From NCBI RefSeq assembly GCF_000753865.1, contig NZ_JQFW01000057.1:62628-126627 (forward strand): a stretch of DNA of 64,000 nucleotides, given 5' to 3'. The notes below the pieces were generated by a model that saw nothing but the letters and a program-made list of their open reading frames with translations, ran no database searches and had not been told where the DNA came from. Positions 45,327 to 54,121 of this stretch are shown one piece after another. This DNA comes from Alteromonas sp. LOR. GTDB lineage: Bacteria; Pseudomonadota; Gammaproteobacteria; Enterobacterales; Alteromonadaceae. Both the position numbers and the translations under genes were made by a program. Position 1 is the stretch's first letter, and each line of letters begins with the position of its first letter.

Positions 45327-45380
45327 TCACTGCTCACTCTCATACTCCTGCTGGGAGAAGTCATCCCCCCGCAGTTTTCT

Positions 45381-47774
45381 CTACCTGTTTTCCAACCGGT
45401 TAAAGTCTAAATACCCAAACTCAGTAGGGTAGGTGTCTTTAAAATAGCTGTGCATGTTGTCAGCATAGTCCCAAAATTTAGGGTTTGTGCGTCTCACGCC
45501 ATAGGTGTCTAGCAATGCTGCATAATCCGGTTCTGACCCCATTTTCTTGATGCGTGAGGCGAGGTCTTGTAGCTCGGATATTTCAACCTGTAAAAACGCA
45601 TTTGGGTGAGAGGTCATAAATCCACTGGCGATAGTGACGGTGTCTTCTTCTGGTAAACGTCTGTCTTCCTCATTAAACAAATGAGAAATATTGGTGTGGG
45701 CGCTGTGTCGCAGCATAGTATAAAAGTGTTGTTCATCGTTTGATTTGTCATAAACTCGCACTATGGTTGACTCAGGAAGAAGCGAAATATTTTTGCCCTT
45801 AAGCGAGTTTATCGTGTTAAAGCTAGCGATAGCCTCTTTACCTTTAAACCCATTATTTAGGTAATGTCGCTCGCTGATTGTGCCTGTGAATTTACGCTTC
45901 ATAGTATCGAGTAATTCTTGATAAGGGTTATCAGTTTTGTACTCAATATTAGTTTCTATCTTTGATGTATTGCCTTTATACACAAATTCTTCAACTTCAC
46001 TCACCGAGCCGCGATACCATTTGCTTCTAATCTTGTCTCTGGTTTCACTTGGTAGCAACGCTAAAAAGTTGAATTCGCCTTCCATGCGCAAAAAGTCCAT
46101 ATACATTCTACTGTTAAGCTGGTGGCCAACGTTGCCGTATACGTCGTAACCCGCTACGAGTAAATAGTGAATGCGCTCAAATAGTGGGTACGTCAACACC
46201 CACGCCGTTTGTGGTGTATTTCCAACAAGCCCTTTAACTACACTTGCAGCATCTTTATGCCTAAAAATAGTTAACGCCATATTTTCATTCTCGCCATCAC
46301 CGTTCCACAGTAAATCAAGATCGATGCTTAACTTGTCTTTTACTTGGGTGTTGATGAATTCAGATTTGGCGTTTAAATATTCACGCTCCATCGCGGCATA
46401 GTTCATCCATGCCGTGGGTAGGGCATTGCTTTGCTCTTCAGCGGGCAGCTCAATATTTTGAAGTGCTTGTTGTATAAATTCGCCGTTATTTTGAACCAAA
46501 TCTAAATCTGGCTCAGAAAATACAACCCAAAAATGATCGTTTATTACGTTTAGCGCCATTTGCCCGCGACATACTGGGCCTTTGATAAATTGCATGATGG
46601 TGTTTTGCGCCTCATCAAGCATATAGTTGTATCTCGCATTTATAGGTAGTTGGGCAAATGTAATAAAGGGGTTAGAGGCCTCTTCAGGCTTATACGACGG
46701 CATTGAGGTAACCTCGTAATCGTCGTTTAAAAACCAGTCTTCGTATTTATCCATGCGATCGCGGGTAAGTAATACTGGCATATGCGACTTGTGCACTCGC
46801 GTTTGTTTTAGTGGCACAATTCTGTAATACACCCGCTCTACGCCTGGGCTGTCGAAGGGCCGACGGGTATGAATACTTTTAATGGGTTGTCCAGGGGCAG
46901 TTGAGGAGCGAACCAGCTTGAAAAACTGTTGAGGTTGCTTAGCGTCAAAGTGCAGGTGCACAAGAAAGAGGTGTTCAAATAAATAACGGCTCATTAATTG
47001 AGACTTTAAACTGTTGCCGTTTAAAAAGTCTTCCCACGCCATAATGTGCTGCTGATTTTCTTCTGTAATAACAACGTCGTCGCTACCTTTGCCGCCTTGG
47101 GCTATCCAGTTGAGAATGAGCGCGTTTTCTTGTTTGTCTAATGCTGGCAACGCATAGGGCATTCCCCATAAAGGGTAATCTTCTTTGAAGTCATCGATAT
47201 CGTCGATGGTAGGGCATTGATATGCTCTGTTGATATTCAGCGGGTAATCTTCTTTGTTGAGAAGCGCCGGTGTTTCGCTGGCTGTTTTTACTGGCGTATC
47301 TTGTTTTAATTGCAGCAGGTGGGCAATAACGCTTGATGATAAGTTTTCATTGGCTGCGGTTTGGTAATCTGTGGATGACAAGTCATGTGAGCTCATTTTG
47401 GGCGTGTCAGAATTAACTGCGAAGAAGTCTTTGTCTCGCCATTGAGCTAGCGTATGGCCGTCTTCGAATAGCCGAGTTAAGTTGGCTTCTATTAGCCTTT
47501 CACCATCGTAAACCCGCTCTTTGCTCGCGCCTCGTTCAATACCGGAATAAGAGCCCATTTTAAGTTGGCAAGGGGCATCATAACAGGCATGACAAACCAC
47601 ACAGCGCTTGTCTAAAACAGGCTTAACGTCGTCGTGATAATTAACCACTTCACTTGTAAGCGGCACTGAGACAGGTAGCGACTTTGCTTTGATGGGCGTT
47701 TGGAAAAAATGATAAATGCCTGACCCAGCTAATAGCACAACGATACACCAAATGGAGGTTGTCCATTTATTCAT
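45381..47774 (-). CDS. cti: Fatty acid cis/trans isomerase
   Basis: A 797-residue periplasmic protein with an N-terminal membrane/signal segment (TSIWCIVVLLAGSGIYHFF). The haem c-binding motif CVVCH (in DKRCVVCHACYDAPCQL) and the family marker LKMGSYSGIERGASKERVYD follow. Length and motifs match Cti of Pseudomonas and Vibrio. It converts cis-unsaturated membrane fatty acids to trans isomers without double-bond shift, stiffening the membrane under solvent or heat stress. Monocistronic. Confidence 0.95.
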   Translation of the reverse strand: MNKWTTSIWCIVVLLAGSGIYHFFQTPIKAKSLPVSVPLTSEVVNYHDDVKPVLDKRCVVCHACYDAPCQLKMGSYSGIERGASKERVYDGERLIEANLTRLFEDGHTLAQWRDKDFFAVNSDTPKMSSHDLSSTDYQTAANENLSSSVIAHLLQLKQDTPVKTASETPALLNKEDYPLNINRAYQCPTIDDIDDFKEDYPLWGMPYALPALDKQENALILNWIAQGGKGSDDVVITEENQQHIMAWEDFLNGNSLKSQLMSRYLFEHLFLVHLHFDAKQPQQFFKLVRSSTAPGQPIKSIHTRRPFDSPGVERVYYRIVPLKQTRVHKSHMPVLLTRDRMDKYEDWFLNDDYEVTSMPSYKPEEASNPFITFAQLPINARYNYMLDEAQNTIMQFIKGPVCRGQMALNVINDHFWVVFSEPDLDLVQNNGEFIQQALQNIELPAEEQSNALPTAWMNYAAMEREYLNAKSEFINTQVKDKLSIDLDLLWNGDGENENMALTIFRHKDAASVVKGLVGNTPQTAWVLTYPLFERIHYLLVAGYDVYGNVGHQLNSRMYMDFLRMEGEFNFLALLPSETRDKIRSKWYRGSVSEVEEFVYKGNTSKIETNIEYKTDNPYQELLDTMKRKFTGTISERHYLNNGFKGKEAIASFNTINSLKGKNISLLPESTIVRVYDKSNDEQHFYTMLRHSAHTNISHLFNEEDRRLPEEDTVTIASGFMTSHPNAFLQVEISELQDLASRIKKMGSEPDYAALLDTYGVRRTNPKFWDYADNMHSYFKDTYPTEFGYLDFNRLENR

Positions 47775-48035
47775 GCAAAAACTCTCTTTTAAATTAATTT
47801 GTTATCACGGTGTTTTTTAACTGTATGTTAAGACCGGGAGTGATTGCCTAAATGTTGTGTTGACATAACATCAAGATAACCCTACTCATGTGTACGAACA
47901 GCCTTTATCTTACGACTATACAGTAGCCGGAGGGCAGGTGGTAGAAAAGAGGAAAAATGTTCATGTGCTATCGCAAGAAGGTGACCACTTCTCCCGTTTC
48001 TTTAACATTTTTCCCTCATCTTATCATCATTTGAG

Positions 48036-48812
48036 CTAGACAGGAGGTAAATCAAACCAAAGCGCCTCAATACGGCTGGTTGCTGTTATGTGAACTCGCT
48101 CATTTGTGCCGATAGCAAAAGCATCTCCGCCACTAAAAGCCTGATTATCGAGCGTCTCTGAGCTTATGCTATTAATAGTAGCGCTCTTGATATCATCGGC
48201 TTTGGTGTCAGGGGGCAAATTATCAGAGCTATTCACTTGAGCGTCACCACTGATAATGTGCAAATAGCCCGTTCGATTCGCGGTGTTTAAGCTATAGGTC
48301 TCTCCTTTATCTAACATTAGCCTATAAATACTGGCATCTTGATTTATTGACAGTGTTCCATCGTTGCCTTGGGGGGTAACTAAAGGAGTAAGCGCGCCTT
48401 TTTGTGCTACTGCGTTTTGTTCATAGCTTGGCTCAATTCCTTTTTTATCCGGTAAGATCCAAATTTGTAGAAATTTTACTTTCTCATTTTTTGAAGCATT
48501 GAACTCTGAGTGGGTAACGCCTCGTCCTGCGCTCATGCGCTGAATATCGCCTGCTGGCACTACATATTTATTGCCGCTGCTGTCTTCATGTTTTAGTGCG
48601 CCCTCAATAACGTAAGACACAATTTCCATGTCTCGGTGCCCGTGGGTGCCGAACCCTTGCCCCGGCATGACTTCATCTTCATTGATCACCCGTAACGCCG
48701 AAATACCCATATGCTGTGCATCATAGTAGTGTCCAAATGAAAAGCTGTGCTTACTTTGTAACCAGCCTAAGTTCACGTCGCCTCGTTCGTCTGCTTTTCT
48801 AATATAAATCAT
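48036..48812 (-). CDS. Pirin family protein
   Basis: A 258-residue bicupin. The N-terminal cupin carries the pirin signature: HSFSFGHYYDAQHMGISALRVINEDEV, and the metal ligands in FGTHGHRDMEIVSYVIEGALKHEDSSG. RMSAGRGVTHSEFN and VKFLQIWILPD follow. Pirins such as YhhW can be quercetin dioxygenases or redox sensors. It faces away from azoR with a 346 bp gap, a common redox-stress neighbourhood. Confidence 0.92.
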   Translation of the reverse strand: MIYIRKADERGDVNLGWLQSKHSFSFGHYYDAQHMGISALRVINEDEVMPGQGFGTHGHRDMEIVSYVIEGALKHEDSSGNKYVVPAGDIQRMSAGRGVTHSEFNASKNEKVKFLQIWILPDKKGIEPSYEQNAVAQKGALTPLVTPQGNDGTLSINQDASIYRLMLDKGETYSLNTANRTGYLHIISGDAQVNSSDNLPPDTKADDIKSATINSISSETLDNQAFSGGDAFAIGTNERVHITATSRIEALWFDLPPV

Positions 48813-49096
48813 TTGAATGTCCTCACTTCATTTCAATAAGGTTACTGTAGTCCTAACGATGAATTTAGAAAATTGCTTTAAAAAGGTTGTTTCATTCTTT
48901 TTATTAGAATGTATCGCGAGCCCTATATTAGCGGCTGTTACTCTTCCTTGTGTTTCTATGGGTTCTTCTTGTTATGTGGTGTAGTGCTTATCAAATAACA
49001 AAATAGTAATTGCGGCGTATTTTCTTTTTATTCGTTTTATTGGAATGAATGATGCGTTTTTAACATATTTATTTTCTTGCGCTTTCATTCAATACT

Positions 49097-49130
49097 TTGA
49101 CTTAGCATTTGTGATGTTTCACTAAGTCAA
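49097..49130. promoter_or_regulatory. Spaced inverted repeat upstream of azoR
   Basis: TTGACTTAG and CTAAGTCAA are 9-bp perfect arms separated by 16 bp, ending 28 bp before the azoR start. This fits an operator for a dimeric regulator or overlaps the promoter. No regulator gene is adjacent. Confidence 0.45.
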
Positions 49131-49158
49131 CACGCCCTAATATTGAAGGAGAAAACGA

Positions 49159-49758
49159 ATGAGCACTATTTTACTACTGAAATCGTCACTTAATGGTGAC
49201 CAAGGAAATTCATCTATCTTAGCTAACGCGCTGGTAGAGAGAATCAAGTCCCAATCTGAACAAAATAGCCAAGCAAATAATGATGTAACGGTGATAGAAA
49301 GAGACCTTGCTGCTGATAATCTACCTCACTTAACACAAGCTGAAATGGCCGCGTGGGCTAATAAGGGTGGAGATGAACTCGCCACATTATCAGATACGTT
49401 AATCAACGAACTAAAAAGCAGCGATACGGTTGTTATTGCCATGCCTATGTACAATTTTGGCGTGCCCTCTACCTTTAAAGCATGGGTCGATCGCATAGCG
49501 CGTGCTGGCGTTACCTTTCAGTACACGGAAAACGGCCCGGTCGGCTTGTTAGAAAACAAGAAGATAGTAGTAGTAGCCGCGCGAGGCGGTATTTATGAAG
49601 GCACACAAAAAGACACCCAATCTCAATATCTAAAGGATTTCTTCGGGCTGATTGGCCTCACTGATGTTTCTTTTATCTATGCAGAAGGCTTGGCTATGCC
49701 AGACGGCGAAGCACGAATGAAAGCAGCTGAACAGGTCGTAAATGCGTTTAGCCTATAG
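49159..49758 (+). CDS. azoR: FMN-dependent NADH-azoreductase (flavodoxin fold)
   Basis: A 199-residue protein with an AAGGAGAAAA ribosome site. AzoR hallmarks are MSTILLLKSSLNGDQGNSS at the N-terminus, the flavin-binding MPMYNFGVPSTFKAWVDRIARAG, GVTFQYTENGPVGLL, and VAARGG. It reduces quinones and azo compounds with two electrons from NADH and protects against quinone stress. It is divergent from pirin. Confidence 0.95.
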   Translation: MSTILLLKSSLNGDQGNSSILANALVERIKSQSEQNSQANNDVTVIERDLAADNLPHLTQAEMAAWANKGGDELATLSDTLINELKSSDTVVIAMPMYNFGVPSTFKAWVDRIARAGVTFQYTENGPVGLLENKKIVVVAARGGIYEGTQKDTQSQYLKDFFGLIGLTDVSFIYAEGLAMPDGEARMKAAEQVVNAFSL

Positions 49759-49786
49759 TTATTAAATTTAGGATTAATTCAGGTAG

Positions 49787-49825
49787 GCGAATGATTGCGT
49801 TTAACCGAACGCAATCAGCGCCTTT
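49787..49825 (+). terminator. Strong stem-loop terminator after azoR
   Basis: TGATTGCGTT and AACGCAATCA pair around TAACCG, extended by GGCG/CGCC, and are followed by TTT. It lies 28 bp after the azoR stop. Confidence 0.7.
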
Positions 49826-49925
49826 CAGATACAGCACAAAATAAATACATCATTTGCTTGTTCGATAATTGTACTGCTGGTGTTTATCTATTATGGTGGG
49901 TATATAAAAATAACTGGCAGGACGC

Positions 49926-52061
49926 ATGAAGATTTTTTCCGAGTTTAAACGTCGCAACGTATTTAAGGTTGCTAGTGTTTATTTGGTGACATGCTGGATT
50001 ATTTTGCAAGTAGTTGCTGTTCTTTCTCCCGCCTTACATTTGCCAACACTGTTTAGCACGATTATTACCGTCATTCTCGTTATAGCATTTCCTTTTGTAT
50101 GCATTTTTGCTTGGGCATTTGAATTAACCCCTGAAGGGCTAAAGCGCACTTACGAGGTTGATATCAATGAGTCAATTGGTAAGCACACTGGCAGCAAAAT
50201 TAATTACCTACTCGCTATCTCGCTCACGTTTGCTCTTGGTTTCATTTCCTATCAAAACTGGTTTATTGACTCTGCGGATGACAGTGCAGAGCGCTCTATT
50301 GCAGTTCTGCCGTTCGAAGACATGAGTCCAGATAGTTCACAGAGTTACTTCGGAGATGGCATAGCCGAAGAGATTTTAAATTCACTGGCGCGCTTAAATA
50401 AATTAGTGGTAATAGCCCGTACCTCGTCATTTAACTTTAAAGACAGCAATAGTGATATTCGCGAGATAGGGAAAAAGCTAAATGTAAACTATGTACTTGA
50501 GGGCAGTGTTCGAAAAGATAAAAATCAACTACGTATTACTGCGCAGCTTATCGAAGTAAGCAGTGGTGCGCATATTTGGTCACAAACCTATGATCGGACG
50601 CTAGACAGTATTTTTGCGGTACAAGATGAACTGACTTACGCTATCACACAGGCTCTAAAATTAAATTTACTGCCTGAGCAAGTTGAACAAGAAGCTGGAA
50701 TGACGAAAAATCCAAAGGCCTACGAATTATTTATTAAAGGTAGAGAATTTTCTTATCAACGAACCTCAGAGTCGTTGCAACAAGCCGCGGATATATTGCA
50801 ACAAGCCATTGAGCAGGATCCTCAGTTTCACCTCGCAAAAGCACAGCTATTTATGGTGCACGAACTGGCCTCATATTACGGTGGATTTACCAGCGAAGAA
50901 TCTCAGGCAGAAAAAGATCGTTTATTTTGGGAATTAACAACCGCGCCAGATTTTCCGCTTAAAACACTGGTAACAGCAGTACAGGCGGAGAAAAACTATA
51001 AACTTGAAAGAAGTATGACGCTGTATCAAATGGCTTATGAGCAGTCACCAAACGATCCGCTTATCCAAAACGTTAGCACGCTTAGTCTCGATGAATATCA
51101 AGACATGATTAAGCGGCGGGAGCAGATTCTCAGAACAAATCCACAAAGTCAGATAAATGTGGCGAACTTAGTCTATTTGTATCTTGTCGCTGAACAGCCC
51201 CAGCGAGCAGAACAGCTTTTATCGACAATGAATACACAATTTAAAGAAAGTTCGGCGAATTTTATCGCAAGTTTCTATTATTACTACGCTTATAAACAAG
51301 ACATTAAAAAAACGTTGGAGTTAATTAATACCTATCGTGGTGAGCCTAATGCAGAGTACAGAAGGGTAAAGTCCTCAGTTAATATACTTAGTGGTAACAT
51401 TAATGTTGCGCTTGCTTATATGAGTGACGAGCTTGACCAATTACCAGACACTTCAGAGGATTTCTTTAACGCTTATTTACTCCTCCTCGACTTAGAAACG
51501 AAAGGCAAATTAACCGAAAAACAGCAAGTTCGCTATCGTCAATTACCAGTTACCGAGGAGTTTCAAAATAGAGTGCAAGCATCCTATAAGCTGGAGCAAG
51601 GAGATGAGACGCTGTATGAAAAACAGCAGCAATTAGCAGGCGCAACTTCAGCTGAGTTCTCTCAACAAGTAGATCTTTACAAGTCTGAACCTTATTCCTA
51701 CGCGGCAATTAAAAAATTTAAGGGAGACGATAGATATGCTCGGGAACTAGGAAGCGCCATAGAGCCTGCGGCCTCGGCATGCCAACAAACACAAAATAAG
51801 CTTAGCTGGACTTGTGCAGGCTATATGTATCTAGTCAAAGACGATTCAAAAATAAATCCAAAAAGTATGTTTAACCGCCAACCGCTTCTCGATTATGACT
51901 CGATAGGAAGTGAGACATTTTTACTCACCTCGCCCCGTTTTTATGGACTAAGTCAGCACCCTGATTTTAAACCCATTGCCACCTCGTTTATCAATAGCAC
52001 CTTCGGAAAATGGAATCCTGATTTCGCGATAGATGAAACTATCGTGTCTAATCCACAATGA
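49926..52061 (+). CDS. TolB-like / TPR membrane protein
   Basis: A 711-residue protein. The N-terminus KIFSEFKRRNVFKVASVYLV is a motif seen in many such gammaproteobacterial sensors. Two helices (about 17-60) and a third near 92-108 follow. From about 120 is a TolB N-terminal/FlgO-like domain (SIAVLPFEDMSPDSSQSYFG, DGIAEEILNSLARL, VRKDKNQLRITAQLIEVSSGAHIWS). TPR repeats fill residues 250-600. Such proteins are often fused to adenylate cyclase or HTH domains, but neither is present here. The role is unknown. Confidence 0.8.
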   Translation: MKIFSEFKRRNVFKVASVYLVTCWIILQVVAVLSPALHLPTLFSTIITVILVIAFPFVCIFAWAFELTPEGLKRTYEVDINESIGKHTGSKINYLLAISLTFALGFISYQNWFIDSADDSAERSIAVLPFEDMSPDSSQSYFGDGIAEEILNSLARLNKLVVIARTSSFNFKDSNSDIREIGKKLNVNYVLEGSVRKDKNQLRITAQLIEVSSGAHIWSQTYDRTLDSIFAVQDELTYAITQALKLNLLPEQVEQEAGMTKNPKAYELFIKGREFSYQRTSESLQQAADILQQAIEQDPQFHLAKAQLFMVHELASYYGGFTSEESQAEKDRLFWELTTAPDFPLKTLVTAVQAEKNYKLERSMTLYQMAYEQSPNDPLIQNVSTLSLDEYQDMIKRREQILRTNPQSQINVANLVYLYLVAEQPQRAEQLLSTMNTQFKESSANFIASFYYYYAYKQDIKKTLELINTYRGEPNAEYRRVKSSVNILSGNINVALAYMSDELDQLPDTSEDFFNAYLLLLDLETKGKLTEKQQVRYRQLPVTEEFQNRVQASYKLEQGDETLYEKQQQLAGATSAEFSQQVDLYKSEPYSYAAIKKFKGDDRYARELGSAIEPAASACQQTQNKLSWTCAGYMYLVKDDSKINPKSMFNRQPLLDYDSIGSETFLLTSPRFYGLSQHPDFKPIATSFINSTFGKWNPDFAIDETIVSNPQ

Positions 52062-52274
52062 TGAGAGAGACATCCATTTTCAAGCACCGCTGTACGATAC
52101 ATTTAGTAAACCTATTGCAGCATGACTAATAATTTTTGATTACGTGCTTGTAACACACTGAATTTGCGTTTATCGCACTCGATGTCTTCAAATTAATTTG
52201 TCATTTTTAATTTTCTAGGAATATACTTTTGTCTAAGTGAAGTGGTCTTGTGCCAAGTTATGGTTTAACAGAGT

Positions 52275-52664
52275 ATGGTCTTAGATAATGCACATGGAAG
52301 TTATTCGCTGTCTTTGCAGTGCGACACGGTATATTGCGATTATGCCGATGGATTTAATTTAAGTGGCGTTCGAAAACTTACCCTCGACATTCTTTCATTA
52401 ACCGCCTCGTTAAATGCCTGGGTGCTTTTTCAGCGTCCCACAGAAACTGCGGGCATAACTCATGATGCGATTGGCGAAATGATGGCGGGATACTTTGCTT
52501 TTCAACAGGCCGGCTGCAAAGCGGTAGGTATTGTCGAAAACAGTATATTTGTTCACGCAGGTTCCCCGCATAGGCCTTCAAATCTCACCATGCCGTTCAT
52601 GATTGATAAAGACGAGGAAAAAATTCAGCACTGGCTTTCGCAGATACGCTTATCATCCCGCTAA
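52275..52664 (+). CDS. Hypothetical protein, STAS/SpoIIAA-like
   Basis: A 129-residue soluble protein. An alternating pattern (YSLSLQCDTVYCDYADGFN, VRKLTLDILSLTASLNAWVLFQRP, KAVGIVENS) suggests a small alpha/beta fold like SpoIIAA/STAS. This is by eye only. It stands alone between the TolB-like gene and the second RND operon, with 213 bp before and 126 bp after. The family is not recognised. Confidence 0.6.
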   Translation: MVLDNAHGSYSLSLQCDTVYCDYADGFNLSGVRKLTLDILSLTASLNAWVLFQRPTETAGITHDAIGEMMAGYFAFQQAGCKAVGIVENSIFVHAGSPHRPSNLTMPFMIDKDEEKIQHWLSQIRLSSR

Positions 52665-52790
52665 ATGTTTATTTTGTGTTAAACCTTCTTTTTCGCCTTT
52701 TTATCGCTTATAGCAGTCCTAAATTTTTAAAACGCCGTATTCTATGTCGTAGAAAACTGATGTAGTGCGCGTACTGCGCGGAGTAAAAAT

Positions 52791-54110
52791 ATGGTTAACA
52801 CCGATAATAACAACAAAAATCAACAATCGATCTATAACAAAAAAGCACCTTGGGTAGTTCATATCATTGTCTCTATCGTTATCCTCATCATCGCTGGGCT
52901 AATAGTGAAAGCGATGTTTTCCAGTAAGCCAGAGGCAAGGAAGTGGGGAGGAAGTCAAGCCGCTCCCACCGTCGCCGTTGATGTCATGGATCTCACTATC
53001 GATAATTACGAGGTATGGATTGAGTCTTACGGTACGGCGCAACCGCTCACACAAACCGAACTTGTAGCCGATGTTTCCGGTCGCGTGGTCTCGGTTGCTC
53101 CTAACATACGAGCCGGGGCGTCATTTAAAAAAGGTGATGTTCTTGTTCGATTAGAAGACAGGGACTTTCGCATTGAAGTGGATATTGCGAAATCTGCGGT
53201 TGCAGAGGCCAACGTAAGCTACCTGCAAGAGCTGGCTGAAGCCGATTTTTCAGCGCAACAGTGGAACAAACAGCCTAAAGGTGAGGCCGCTAAACTTTTA
53301 GCATTGCGCAAACCTCAGGTTGCCGCTGCCCAAGCGGCGCTTCGCGCAGCAGAGGCAAGGCTAATGGGCGCCCAGCTAAATCTTGAGCGAACCGTTATCA
53401 AAGCGCCTTTCGATGGCATGGTGTTGAGTCAGTCTATCGATGTTGGTCAAGTTGTGACGCCATCACAGACTATCGCGTCTATTTACAGCACCGACGTTGT
53501 TGAAGTTAGGTTACCTATTAAAACTGCGGAGTTGGAATACTTTTATCTTGGTGAAAACGCCTCCCAAACTGCTGATAACCCCCGCGTTAGATTATACGGC
53601 GACTTAGGCACTAAAACTTATCAGTGGGAAGGCGAGATTGTGCGAAGTGAAGGTGCTTTCGACCCTACCACCCGCATGCTATTTCTTGTGGCTCAGGTAG
53701 AAGCCCCTTTTCAAGCTACTCAACAAAGGCCAGCGCTACGAGTAGGTCAATTTTTAAGTGCTCGTATCGAAGGGCAGAAACTCAATGATGTATTTGTCAT
53801 TCCTCGTCAAGCTGTGTCTCAGAACAATATGGTAAGTGTGGTGGACGAAGGAGTCTTAAGAAAAAGGCCCATCACTCCGTTATGGACCGACGACAAAAAC
53901 GTGATTGTTTCTGCCACTAATCGTCAAGTTACTGGCAATGCCAGCAATGTGTTAACGCCAAACGATCAGTTAATTCTTACCCCTACAGCCAACATTCCCG
54001 ATGGCACAAAGGTGAAGTCACTGGCCGATAGCTTGCCAGAGACGTCGTCAGCTAAAAAATCGCTTCAGGCAAAGACTGCTGACAGTGCAAAAAACACTGA
54101 ACAACAGTAG
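52791..54110 (+). CDS. RND efflux periplasmic adaptor with N-terminal anchor
   Basis: A 439-residue protein. An N-terminal membrane helix (VVHIIVSIVILIIAGLIVKAMF) replaces the usual lipoprotein signal. The lipoyl halves are ELVADVSGRVVSVAPNIRAG and TVIKAPFDGMVLSQSI, with a short helical hairpin and then a beta-barrel domain. The C-terminal 40 residues are polar. It starts the second RND operon, 11 bp before the permease gene. A distinct subclass from the first adaptor in this window. Confidence 0.9.
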   Translation: MVNTDNNNKNQQSIYNKKAPWVVHIIVSIVILIIAGLIVKAMFSSKPEARKWGGSQAAPTVAVDVMDLTIDNYEVWIESYGTAQPLTQTELVADVSGRVVSVAPNIRAGASFKKGDVLVRLEDRDFRIEVDIAKSAVAEANVSYLQELAEADFSAQQWNKQPKGEAAKLLALRKPQVAAAQAALRAAEARLMGAQLNLERTVIKAPFDGMVLSQSIDVGQVVTPSQTIASIYSTDVVEVRLPIKTAELEYFYLGENASQTADNPRVRLYGDLGTKTYQWEGEIVRSEGAFDPTTRMLFLVAQVEAPFQATQQRPALRVGQFLSARIEGQKLNDVFVIPRQAVSQNNMVSVVDEGVLRKRPITPLWTDDKNVIVSATNRQVTGNASNVLTPNDQLILTPTANIPDGTKVKSLADSLPETSSAKKSLQAKTADSAKNTEQQ

Positions 54111-54121
54111 GAGATGCCAAC